From JBEGTT01 sp041179245 (GTDB taxonomy: Bacteria; Pseudomonadota; Gammaproteobacteria; Burkholderiales; Rhodocyclaceae), in assembly GCA_041179245.1 (NCBI GenBank), contig JBEGTT010000071.1:1-36887 (forward strand): a DNA stretch of 36,887 nucleotides, written 5' to 3'. The position numbers and the translations under genes were made by a program. Under the pieces are notes generated by a model. The model saw only the letters and a program-made list of their open reading frames with translations. It made no database searches and was not told the DNA's origin. Shown one piece after another: positions 16,514 to 24,603 of this stretch. The first letter of the stretch is position 1. Every line of letters starts with the position of its first letter.

Positions 16514-19500
16514 TCACCCATGCAAATCGTCTCGCAAAGCATTTCCACTGCAGTGGGCACTAACATACGCAACAAACTGGTCACGCCTAAAGCGCAGGTA
16601 CGCTTGGTCGTCTTGAATCAGACTTCTAACCAAATCCAGAGTTTCTTCCAAACAAAGACAGGGAACAATTTCCTTATTTGCTGTGTTGTATTCCCACTCA
16701 GCCCAATCTGGCAACATGAGGTCCACTATCGGAATTGATCGTTTTAGGAAGTCAATCTGACCGGAAGTCGGCGTATCGTACATCACACAGAGGTCGACAT
16801 CCTGCCCCCAATCCATGATTGACCCAAGAGAACCATAACTCTGCTCCTGAATTGAAATGCCTGTTTTTTCTTCAATTCTGCGGTATAGCGTCTGCCCAGG
16901 CCTCGCCCTTAACTTGATATTCACGCCATGCGCACGCAGTAGTTCTACGAGAACTTTTAGGGAACTCATGTACTCATCCAGAGAACGTAACAAAACACCG
17001 TGTCCGCTGATGGCATTGAGTACGATCCCGACGGTTCGGATTTTTCTGCGAGCATCCGTATCAAACGTCAGCACTTCTGGAAAACTGGTGCGTGTTTCGG
17101 CAAGTGTCCCCGCCTCCATCGACAACAAACCCGCGCCTTGAACAGGATGGGCGAGACACCGAACATCTCTCGCCACATAGGGAAAATGGAAACTGACTTT
17201 GGCGTGCGGAAAAGTTGTCACCGGAATTTCGTGCCGGCGCGCAAACGACATCAAAGGACCGTGAAATCCCGTATCGTGGTCTGCCATCAAAATTTTCTTT
17301 GGCTTACTGGCGGAAAAATAGGCTTCAAGTGCAAAAAATAATATGAACTGAGAACGTGCAAAATCCACAAAAAACTTGACCTGCCTCTCCCGGATAAAAG
17401 GCGTGGCAATTAAATTTTGCAGGATAGTTTCAGCTGACTGGCGAATCTGCTCACAAAGTTTAATGACGTTTTCGCGAAATTCTGCGGGTAAAACGGGTAT
17501 GACTGAATTTGTCAAAACCAGCGGAACTGCAAGATCCCCCCCAATACTCTGGTCCCAGTAATGCGGTGAAATTCCTAGAACTTCTTCCGGTTTGAAGCAT
17601 TGGATAAACTGCTCCAAAAGATCTTTGTCATACATAACAGTGGGCAAATGAAACAACAGCGCACAGGGCTGAATTTTTGGGCGTGAGAATAGATCAGGCA
17701 CAACATCCACAACCCCATTGGCAGGGCTTTCGCCCTGAGCATAATTAAACACATCAAACTGACAATCACTTCCTGCCAATACTTCCACCACTGAAATAGC
17801 AGGAATGAACGAATGAAAGTACATGTATCCAGGATTGTCATACATCAGGAATAGCGGTTTTTGCTGCCCGAAAATTTCCACATAATGTTCAACCAGATAC
17901 CGCCCCAGCAATCGATACCAGTTGGAGTACATGTAGGAATACAGGAGTGTCTCGTAGTACCAGTTAAATCCATCTGGTATGAGACATATTTCCCGTATCG
18001 CCGAATACATCAACTCACCTGCTTGTAGTGCAGATTGGCTTGCCTGCTTGTATACGTCGGAGTATTTGCCGATTTCGCTCACATCATAAAATCGACTATT
18101 CACGAAACCGAGTGAAAGCAGTTTGTCTTCTAACGCAGGGTCAAAATACACCAGCTCAATGGCTGCGGGATGACTGACTTTCTTAGCTAGTTCGTCGAGG
18201 TCAGGTTCAAGCAGCACAACATAAACCGACTCAGCGCTTGTATTAACTGTTGCAGCTTGCTGTTGTCCATTTTCTGTTGAGGAAACTGTGTTTTGTTGAT
18301 CGCCAACGGAGTCTGCCTCCAACGGCTGCGAACATTCCTGTTCACGGGTTCTAACAAGCTCTTCGATGGCTGAGTCCAGTTTTTTAACAAAACGTGGGGT
18401 ATCAAACAAGTCTGAATGATCTCGATGCTTTTGAAGAGTTTCTTTGTACCAATCTGAACGTCCAGGGGTAGATGCAATTTCTACTGCCAGTTGCTCATAC
18501 TCTTCTGCAGTATGCGTAATCAAAGACTCAAGCCCTATTCCCCGTAGGAGGCTGCCTGCATACCTCGACGCGAAAGATCTTCCAGAAAGCGTCAGTACCG
18601 GCAAACCGGCCCATAGCGAATCACTGGCCGTGGTCCCCCCATTAAAAGGAAACGCATCAAGAAATAAATCAGCGCATTGATATCTCGCTAGATATTCAGC
18701 CGGCAGAACTCTTTCGGTAAAAAATAGCCTCGCTGGATCGACATTCGCGCTAATAGCCACTTGGGTCAGATTTTCGGTTGCCCAAGGATTATCTGCCATG
18801 ATCCATAAAACGCTGTTTTCGACCCTGCTAATGATCCTTAGCCACGTTGCAAACATTTCCTCCGTAATTTTGTAGGTATTGTTGAATGAACAGAAAACAA
18901 ACTTGTCTTCAGGCAATCCATACTTTGTTCTCGAAACCGGCACCCCAATCTGGCGCTGTCGATCATTCACCTGAAAACACGGCTGAACGTATAAGGGTTT
19001 CTCAGTAAAAAATTGTTGTGCCGACTCCGGAAGCACGTACTCATCCGCAATCACATAGTCAATTTCATGAAGACCTGTTGTGGCAGGCAGTCCGAGGTAA
19101 GTCACCTGAATAGGTGCTGGGCGATAGGTGAGAATATTGTGGCGAGTCCCGGCGGTCAAACCGTGTAGGTCAATAAGGACATCAATTTCGAAGTCCCTGA
19201 TATGCCTCGCCGCTTGCTCATCATCCATATCAGCAATCCGGACAAGCTGATCTACTCCATCTTTGATTCTCTGACGTATCTGAGAGCCGTCTTCATTTGA
19301 CCAACAAAACGCAAACACTTCAAACCGACTGCGGTCGTGGAGCCCGTACATTTCCGCTGTCAGAATACCAACCGCATGGCTGCACAAATCGCCAGACAAA
19401 TAGCCAATTCTGATTTTCTGGTGGCGGTAGCCCTCTTTCCCACTTAAATAGAATGTTGATTTCCTGACTTTTTCCTCAACGTAGGATTTAGCGTTTTTTA

Positions 19501-20101
19501 GTTGCTGCTCTGGATCATCCGTTGCTGCCAAAATCGCCAGCATTGAAGTACAGTTGACTTGTTTGTCAGTACCCACTTCGCCAAATGCTTCGTATACCGG
19601 CCACCTACATTGCTTCTGCCGCAAGTGAACCCAGTGCTGAATTGCACCTTTCTGTGTGGGATCGAGAGTGAGGCTCTGTTTTAGGTATGACTCCGCTCGA
19701 GCATATTCCTTTTTAATTTCTAACAAACGTCCCAGATTATTTAAGACTAGGCAGTTAAATTCCCGACTTTCCACTCCCTCTGTTGACACAAATTGAAGGC
19801 TATTTTCATATACACGTAAAGCTTCATCAGTTCGATTTTGGCGCTCAAGCACATTACCCAGATTGAGGTACGCCTGAATGAATTTTGGATTTTCTTCACT
19901 AATGATCGTTCGGTACGCCTGCTCTGCCCCAGAAAGATCCTCTTGATCGGTCAGCAACACCCCTAGATTAAATCTAGCTGCAAACTTCAAAACAGAAGAA
20001 CTACTAGTAAGCCAGTCCCGGTACATCTTAGCAGCCTGCTGCATACCACTAGCGCTTGACCCAAGTGCTGAAGCCTTCGACATCAAGGCCCATAAATCCA
20101 T
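16514..20101 (-). CDS. TPR-GT41 (O-GlcNAc-transferase-like) glycosyltransferase with additional C-terminal transferase-like domain
   Basis: A very large protein of 1195 residues from ATG 20101 (AAAG just upstream); GTG 20125 would add eight residues. Residues about 40-160 are TPR repeats (FNLGVLL, YLNLGNVLERQNRTDEAL, LNNLGRLL). Residues about 227-587 are a complete GT41 domain: GYLSGDLCSHAVG with the active-site-region His at 242, DLHGLTAGTRHNILTYRPAP, SFNNTYKITEEMF with the nucleotide-binding Lys at 411, and DAFPFNGGTTASDSLWAGLP. A Gln/Ser/Thr-rich linker follows (588-625). The last 570 residues match nothing I can name; ADHDTGFHGPLMSFARRH and DLCVMYDTPTSGQIDFL resemble GT-B capsule-type transferases. 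Known analog: Caulobacter FlmG, a TPR-transferase that glycosylates flagellin with pseudaminic acid. As first gene of the leg series it is the best candidate for transferring the product to protein. No signal peptide is seen, so it probably acts in the cytoplasm. Confidence 0.85.
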   Translation of the reverse strand: MDLWALMSKASALGSSASGMQQAAKMYRDWLTSSSSVLKFAARFNLGVLLTDQEDLSGAEQAYRTIISEENPKFIQAYLNLGNVLERQNRTDEALRVYENSLQFVSTEGVESREFNCLVLNNLGRLLEIKKEYARAESYLKQSLTLDPTQKGAIQHWVHLRQKQCRWPVYEAFGEVGTDKQVNCTSMLAILAATDDPEQQLKNAKSYVEEKVRKSTFYLSGKEGYRHQKIRIGYLSGDLCSHAVGILTAEMYGLHDRSRFEVFAFCWSNEDGSQIRQRIKDGVDQLVRIADMDDEQAARHIRDFEIDVLIDLHGLTAGTRHNILTYRPAPIQVTYLGLPATTGLHEIDYVIADEYVLPESAQQFFTEKPLYVQPCFQVNDRQRQIGVPVSRTKYGLPEDKFVFCSFNNTYKITEEMFATWLRIISRVENSVLWIMADNPWATENLTQVAISANVDPARLFFTERVLPAEYLARYQCADLFLDAFPFNGGTTASDSLWAGLPVLTLSGRSFASRYAGSLLRGIGLESLITHTAEEYEQLAVEIASTPGRSDWYKETLQKHRDHSDLFDTPRFVKKLDSAIEELVRTREQECSQPLEADSVGDQQNTVSSTENGQQQAATVNTSAESVYVVLLEPDLDELAKKVSHPAAIELVYFDPALEDKLLSLGFVNSRFYDVSEIGKYSDVYKQASQSALQAGELMYSAIREICLIPDGFNWYYETLLYSYMYSNWYRLLGRYLVEHYVEIFGQQKPLFLMYDNPGYMYFHSFIPAISVVEVLAGSDCQFDVFNYAQGESPANGVVDVVPDLFSRPKIQPCALLFHLPTVMYDKDLLEQFIQCFKPEEVLGISPHYWDQSIGGDLAVPLVLTNSVIPVLPAEFRENVIKLCEQIRQSAETILQNLIATPFIRERQVKFFVDFARSQFILFFALEAYFSASKPKKILMADHDTGFHGPLMSFARRHEIPVTTFPHAKVSFHFPYVARDVRCLAHPVQGAGLLSMEAGTLAETRTSFPEVLTFDTDARRKIRTVGIVLNAISGHGVLLRSLDEYMSSLKVLVELLRAHGVNIKLRARPGQTLYRRIEEKTGISIQEQSYGSLGSIMDWGQDVDLCVMYDTPTSGQIDFLKRSIPIVDLMLPDWAEWEYNTANKEIVPCLCLEETLDLVRSLIQDDQAYLRFRRDQFVAYVSAHCSGNALRDDLHG

Positions 20102-20161
20102 TTTCTTTATTTCCACTACTATCACCCCAATTTATGCATGTCCAACTTCCATGAGATTAGT

Positions 20162-20199
20162 AAAAAAAACCAGAACACGTTATCCGCGCTCTGGTTTTT
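20162..20199. terminator. Bidirectional Rho-independent terminator between repeat-protein gene and TPR transferase gene
   Basis: A run of eight A (20162-20169) is followed by a nine-base arm 20170-20178 (CCAGAACAC), a seven-base loop, and the pairing arm 20186-20194 (GCGCTCTGG, two G-U pairs when read on the minus strand), then TTTTT at 20195-20199. Minus-strand RNA has the stem followed by a long U run, which ends the repeat-protein transcript before the glycosyltransferase gene. The plus-strand version also has a U run. Confidence 0.85.
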
Positions 20200-20244
20200 G
20201 TGTTGATCTAAAGATCAGTTCATGTCAGGACATTTGGCAATCCA

Positions 20245-21663
20245 CTATTTTCCAGGTACCAGAAGCCCTTTCGCTAATTCATCAACAGCAGACACTTGGG
20301 TCAAGGAAACATTTACAGGCTGTATATTCACAGGCCCCGCTAGTAGATTCCCTTGGTTATCAAACTGACTTAGAACATTCACCATTGCCGCTGTATTTGC
20401 AGCAGGCGTAATACTGGATGGCCCTGTAGCAAACCAAACATCGGCCATCTGATGCTCTTGGCCATCTGTTGTCAGATAACTAGAGATAAGCCCAACAAGG
20501 TTACCCTGCTCACTGACAGAAACAGCCTGCGCATTAAGCCGAAGTTCTTTAATCCCTAAAGCATCGAGTGTTGATAACTCATCCGAAGTACTAACTCCAT
20601 CTGAATTAGCATCCTTCCAGAGTTTAAGCTCACTCCACCTCTTATCATCCGCGTTGATCGCGCCGTCTCCGTTGGAATCCAATTCCGTCAGTGCTTGATA
20701 ACCATCTGACGCACGTACACCATTTTCTAGCCGGGTAGAGCTACCGAACAACTCACCACCGTTGTCTATCAGTCCATTCCCGTTTCTGTCGAGTACCAAC
20801 AAGGCGTCACCACTCTGAACCCAGCCCGTGCTGACCTTATTGCCATTATCAAAGAGATCAAACTGAGTGCCATTTGTTTTTGACTGCGAGAAAACTCCGT
20901 CACTATTCAAATCCAAAATAATCGGCGTTGATGGCAGCGAGCTAATTGCTGACGTGCTAATTGCAGCAACCTGAGCAGTCCCCCATGCAAGTATGCCATT
21001 GCAATTCAACGCAGCAATTTGCGCTGAACCCAAGGCCGAAACTTGGTTCGATATCAACGCAGCTACATCTTGTGAATCAAACGCCTTAAGTTGTTTCGCC
21101 GACAAAGCAGCTACCTGTGTCGTCAGCAACTGCTGTACTTGCACTGAACCTAAGGCCGCTGCTTGTGCCGTCGTCAGACCAACCAACGCAGCTGTCCCAA
21201 CACCCTGAACCTGTGCCGATGAACTCCAAGCCGCAATACCTGCAGCAGAAAGTGCTGCAAGTTGCGCTGAAGCCAATGCCGAAACTTGGTTCGATATCAA
21301 CGCAGCTACATCTTGTGAATCAAACGCCTTAAGTTGTTTCGCCGACAAAGCAGCTACCTGTGTCGTCAGCAACTGCTGTACTTGCACTGAACCCAAGGCC
21401 GCTGCTTGTGCCGTCGTCAGACCAACCAACGCACTCGTCCCAACAGCCTGAACCTGAGCCGATGAACTCCAAGCCGCAATGCCCGAAGTCGTCAAAGCTG
21501 CTAATTGAGCAGAGTTCAAAACCGGAATTTGGCTTGATAGCAGAGCCACAACCTGACCCGATGTAAACAATCCAAACTGGGCGGTTGATAGCGCACTGAC
21601 TTGGCCCGTTGAAAGGCCAGAAATTTGGGTGCTCGTAAGTGCAAAAATATCGGTTGAAGCCAT
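20245..21663 (-). CDS. Repeat-rich calcium-binding protein, probably secreted
   Basis: A 472-residue protein in two parts. Residues about 8-240 are degenerate 8-10-residue repeats of the type LTTAQVAALSSAQ, rich in Ala, Ser, Thr, Gln and Leu; residues 61-141 and 142-222 are an almost exact 81-residue duplication. Residues 248-385 resemble the calcium-binding module of large type I-secreted proteins (FrpC/RTX-like): PIILDLNSDGV, DRNGNGLIDNGGELFGSSTRL, DSNGDGAINADD and a textbook EF-hand loop DANSDGVSTSDE (351-362). There is no N-terminal signal peptide, consistent with type I export, but no transporter gene lies in the window. The ATG is preceded by GGAG. Function is unknown; adhesin-like or matrix roles are possible. 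The many Ser/Thr and the neighbouring TPR glycosyltransferase make it a candidate glycosylation acceptor (inference). Confidence 0.8.
   Translation of the reverse strand: MASTDIFALTSTQISGLSTGQVSALSTAQFGLFTSGQVVALLSSQIPVLNSAQLAALTTSGIAAWSSSAQVQAVGTSALVGLTTAQAAALGSVQVQQLLTTQVAALSAKQLKAFDSQDVAALISNQVSALASAQLAALSAAGIAAWSSSAQVQGVGTAALVGLTTAQAAALGSVQVQQLLTTQVAALSAKQLKAFDSQDVAALISNQVSALGSAQIAALNCNGILAWGTAQVAAISTSAISSLPSTPIILDLNSDGVFSQSKTNGTQFDLFDNGNKVSTGWVQSGDALLVLDRNGNGLIDNGGELFGSSTRLENGVRASDGYQALTELDSNGDGAINADDKRWSELKLWKDANSDGVSTSDELSTLDALGIKELRLNAQAVSVSEQGNLVGLISSYLTTDGQEHQMADVWFATGPSSITPAANTAAMVNVLSQFDNQGNLLAGPVNIQPVNVSLTQVSAVDELAKGLLVPGK
20998..21483 (-). repeat. 243-bp tandem duplication inside the repeat-protein gene
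   Basis: Two copies, 21241-21483 and 20998-21240, lie directly head to tail. The spacing is exact: a matching 20-mer begins at 21058 in one copy and at 21301 in the other. Long stretches are identical at the DNA level, including synonymous positions, which implies recent duplication or ongoing gene conversion. The unit encodes 81 residues, keeping the frame, so copy number can change without breaking the protein. Confidence 0.9.
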
Positions 21664-21907
21664 ATCAGTTCTCCAGCGGGAGTATTCAATTTATTCGGTT
21701 AAGACCTTCTGTGGTCATTCATCAACGACTTAACTTGGCAAAACTAAAGCTAACATCGTGAATATCGCTTGCAATCCTAACTCATTAAAGAAATCTTCGT
21801 TGACTTTTTGTTGGCCCCAACGTCCAACTTATCACTCAATCACAACTTTTCTTAAAAAAGCTTGTTCTGCTAAGCTGGAACACATTCATCTGACAACAGG
21901 CACACGC

Positions 21908-22975
21908 ATGAGCAATTACTGGACCAAACTGGTACATACCCTTACCCCGTATGTACCCGGTGAGCAGCCTAAGCTGCCTAACCTGATCAAACTAAATACT
22001 AACGAAAATCCCTACCCGCCTTCGCCATTAGTTGTAGCTGCGATTGAGGCTGAATTGGCTGCCGATGGTTCGACATTACGGCTATACCCTGACCCCAATG
22101 CCGACCTACTCAAGACAGCGTTAGCGAAGCGCCACGAACTAACACCAAGCCATGTTTTTGTCGGGAACGGTTCTGATGAGGTGCTGGCTCATGTATTTAT
22201 GGCCTTGCTCAAACACGATACCCCGATTCTTTATCCGGACATTACTTACAGTTTCTACCCGGTTTATTGCGGTTTGTATGGAGTGGCTTACCAAACCATC
22301 CCACTGGCTGATGACTTCTCAATGCAGGTAGCGGGCTATCTGGCGGGCACCGCTGGCGGCATTATTTTCCCTAACCCTAATGCGCCCACTGGTAGGGTTT
22401 TAACGCTGATTGAGGTTGAGCAAATTGTTGCGGCCAATCCTCAATGTGTTGTGGTACTTGATGAGGCCTACGTTGATTTCGGCGGCGAGTCCGCCAGCGT
22501 ATTGGTTGGTCGCTACTCTAATCTACTGGTCGTTCAAACTTTTTCCAAGTCCCGCTCTTTGGCTGGATTACGCGTTGGGTTTGCCTTGGGGCACCCAGAT
22601 TTGATTGAGGCATTGGAACGGGTCAAGAACAGCTTTAATTCTTATCCACTTGACCGCCTAGCGATTGCCGGCGCAGTTGCCGCTGTTGCAGACGAGGCGT
22701 ATTTCCAGAAAACTTGCCAGGCCGTCATTGAGAGCCGTGAAAATCTAGTGGCTGAAATGACTAAACGCGGCTTTGACGTTCTGCCTTCAGCGGCAAACTT
22801 TATTTTTGCTCGCCATCATCAACACGATGCTGCGACGCTTTCGGCAGGTCTTCGCGCTCAAAGCGTCATCGTCCGTCACTTCAAACAGCCACGGATTGAG
22901 CAGTTTTTACGCATTACCATCGGAACCCCGGCGGATTGCCAAGCCCTGCTAACGGCGTTTGATAAGCTGCTTTAA
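21908..22975 (+). CDS. hisC: Histidinol-phosphate aminotransferase
   Basis: A 355-residue fold-type I PLP aminotransferase that converts imidazole-acetol phosphate and glutamate to histidinol phosphate. The N-terminus YWTKLVHTLTPYVPGEQP and LIKLNTNENPYPPSP are diagnostic for HisC; VFVGNGSDEVLAH, FPNPNAPTG, VVLDEAYVDFGG and QTFSKSRSLAGLRVGF (PLP Lys) follow in order. The ATG at 21908 fits the family start with AGG eight bases upstream; the frame is open to 21758 but those residues are unlike HisC. It is a lone plus-strand gene, divergent from the repeat-protein gene and convergent with birA-coaX, whose stop codon it overlaps. The 244-bp upstream gap contains a TTGACT at 21800 but no well-spaced -10. 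Confidence 0.93.
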   Translation: MSNYWTKLVHTLTPYVPGEQPKLPNLIKLNTNENPYPPSPLVVAAIEAELAADGSTLRLYPDPNADLLKTALAKRHELTPSHVFVGNGSDEVLAHVFMALLKHDTPILYPDITYSFYPVYCGLYGVAYQTIPLADDFSMQVAGYLAGTAGGIIFPNPNAPTGRVLTLIEVEQIVAANPQCVVVLDEAYVDFGGESASVLVGRYSNLLVVQTFSKSRSLAGLRVGFALGHPDLIEALERVKNSFNSYPLDRLAIAGAVAAVADEAYFQKTCQAVIESRENLVAEMTKRGFDVLPSAANFIFARHHQHDAATLSAGLRAQSVIVRHFKQPRIEQFLRITIGTPADCQALLTAFDKLL

Positions 22976-24603
22976 TCGCTGGAACAACTGAGGTAACGGA
23001 CACCTTCTAATACAAGGTGTTCGCAGACCTCAACATCCAATCCTAAATAGGGAACGAGTGACGGCGCTGCGCCCCCCGTGATCAAACAACGGAGCGAGCT
23101 ATTTTTCGCGCCGGTTTGTGTCAGGTCTGTTTGTTTATACAACTGCTGACTTAATCGGTGCCAAGCCCGTTCGATAGCGCCAGCCGTTGCTTCAAGGCTA
23201 CCCACAAAAATGGCTTCATCGGTACTGGTTGGCCAAACGCATTCTTGCAAATATGCGCCTTCTACCTTGGGGAGCTGGGCCGTGCCTTCAGCCAAACTTC
23301 GACGCATCAGAGTCACGCCCGGCAAAATCATCCCGCCACAGAAGCGGCCTTTGTCATCAAGCGCGTCAATGGTCGTTGCCGTGCCCAGACTAACAACTAA
23401 ACACGCTGATGCATCCCGTTGCCATGCCGCCACTAGCGCACACCAGCGGTCCGTACCTAATGTTTCTGGTGCAGCGTAGCCATTTGCAACGCCTAGCGCA
23501 CTTGAACTACTGGCCGCTCGTTGAATAGGAATCAGCTTGGATGCCAACATCTCAGCAATCGCCACCCCAACCACCACTCCCGCTACATTTGAAATGCCCG
23601 CCAGCGTCACGGATGCCTTTTGCTTTCCAAGCAATTCACCAAGCGAGGCCAAATCATCATAGCTACAAACCCCTGTGTCTAGCCAAAAGTCACCGCTTTC
23701 ATTCAGCAGTGAAATTCCCCACTTCAACCGGGTATTTCCCGCATCTAAGCAAAGTATTTTGCTAGCAGATTGAAAATCCTGACGGAGTGAAACATCACCG
23801 GCAAATACGCACTCTCTTCCTTCGGGGGTATCAATTAGCAATGCGCCGTCGTCTGCGATGCCAACACAAGTACCGCTGATCATTTCTGCAGTATTGCCCT
23901 GAACAGCAACCTGCTTCCCCTGCCACGCATGGGCTTTTTCCCATTCTGTTTTTAGTGTTGCCAAACCACTAGCCTTAAAGGCCTGAAACACGGGGCGAAT
24001 GTACCGCAAAATAGCGGCTAGAACCTCGTGCCGCTCTGGGGGCAACAACATGACGTCACTCAACGCACCCGGCAACATGCCAACCGTGCCTGACGGCGCT
24101 ACCGGAACTTGGATCGGAAACAGATTCAGCCCAATGCCGATAATGGCGTCGACACCTTTTTTTCCTGGCGAAAGCTCAATCAGAATACCAGCCAGTTTGG
24201 CCCAGTCACCATGACGGTTATGGCTGCGGCAAAGCACATCGTTCGGCCATTTCAGCGCAATATCCGATGCGCCTAGTGAATCCAGCGCTCGATATAGCGC
24301 CAACCCCACCGCCAGTGACAAACCGGCCATTTGCTGAGGCTGAACGGCAAAACGCCAGTAAAGCGAGAAAGTCAGGCTAGCCTTTGGGTCGGAAGTCCAC
24401 ACACGCCCCTGCCGCCCCTTGCCTGCAGTTTGGCGACCTGCAACCAACACACTTCCAGACGGCAAACCTTCCGAGGTCACTCTGCGGCTTAATTCATCAT
24501 TCGTAGAATCAATTTCTTCAATACTGTCGACGTTGAAATAAACCGCCTCCGCCCCCAGTATTGAGGGGAGTAACGCAGGATCAAGCAAGGTCACCGCCGT
24601 CAT
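22972..24603 (-). CDS. birA-coaX: Bifunctional biotin-protein ligase / type III pantothenate kinase
   Basis: A 543-residue fusion. The N-terminal half (about residues 25-290) is biotin-[acetyl-CoA-carboxylase] ligase: EIDSTND, GRQTAGKGRQGRVW (biotinyl-AMP loop), KWPNDVLC and KLAGILIEL. The C-terminal half (about 305-540) is CoaX, type III pantothenate kinase: LCLDAGNTRLKWG, GTDRWCALVAAW, LVVSLGTATTIDAL and GGMILPGVTLM. The same fusion occurs in Neisseria. It lacks the N-terminal winged-helix of E. coli BirA, so it should not repress the biotin operon. ATG 24603 (GGAG upstream) overlaps the ntrC stop by 23 bp; a nearby GTG at 24594 is an alternative. Its TAA shares bases with the hisC stop. 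Confidence 0.92.
   Translation of the reverse strand: MTAVTLLDPALLPSILGAEAVYFNVDSIEEIDSTNDELSRRVTSEGLPSGSVLVAGRQTAGKGRQGRVWTSDPKASLTFSLYWRFAVQPQQMAGLSLAVGLALYRALDSLGASDIALKWPNDVLCRSHNRHGDWAKLAGILIELSPGKKGVDAIIGIGLNLFPIQVPVAPSGTVGMLPGALSDVMLLPPERHEVLAAILRYIRPVFQAFKASGLATLKTEWEKAHAWQGKQVAVQGNTAEMISGTCVGIADDGALLIDTPEGRECVFAGDVSLRQDFQSASKILCLDAGNTRLKWGISLLNESGDFWLDTGVCSYDDLASLGELLGKQKASVTLAGISNVAGVVVGVAIAEMLASKLIPIQRAASSSSALGVANGYAAPETLGTDRWCALVAAWQRDASACLVVSLGTATTIDALDDKGRFCGGMILPGVTLMRRSLAEGTAQLPKVEGAYLQECVWPTSTDEAIFVGSLEATAGAIERAWHRLSQQLYKQTDLTQTGAKNSSLRCLITGGAAPSLVPYLGLDVEVCEHLVLEGVRYLSCSSD

Noticed and set aside
20998..21483. Regular repeats considered as a CRISPR array
   Set aside because: The units are 243 bp, directly adjoining, in frame and coding; there are no spacers and no cas genes.
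21800..21832. TTGACT as a hisC -35 box
   Set aside because: No acceptable -10 lies 16-18 bases downstream; the nearest T/A-rich hexamer is 21 bases away.
21758..21907. Fifty extra residues on HisC
   Set aside because: The sequence is unlike HisC, and the ATG at 21908 starts exactly at the conserved family N-terminus.
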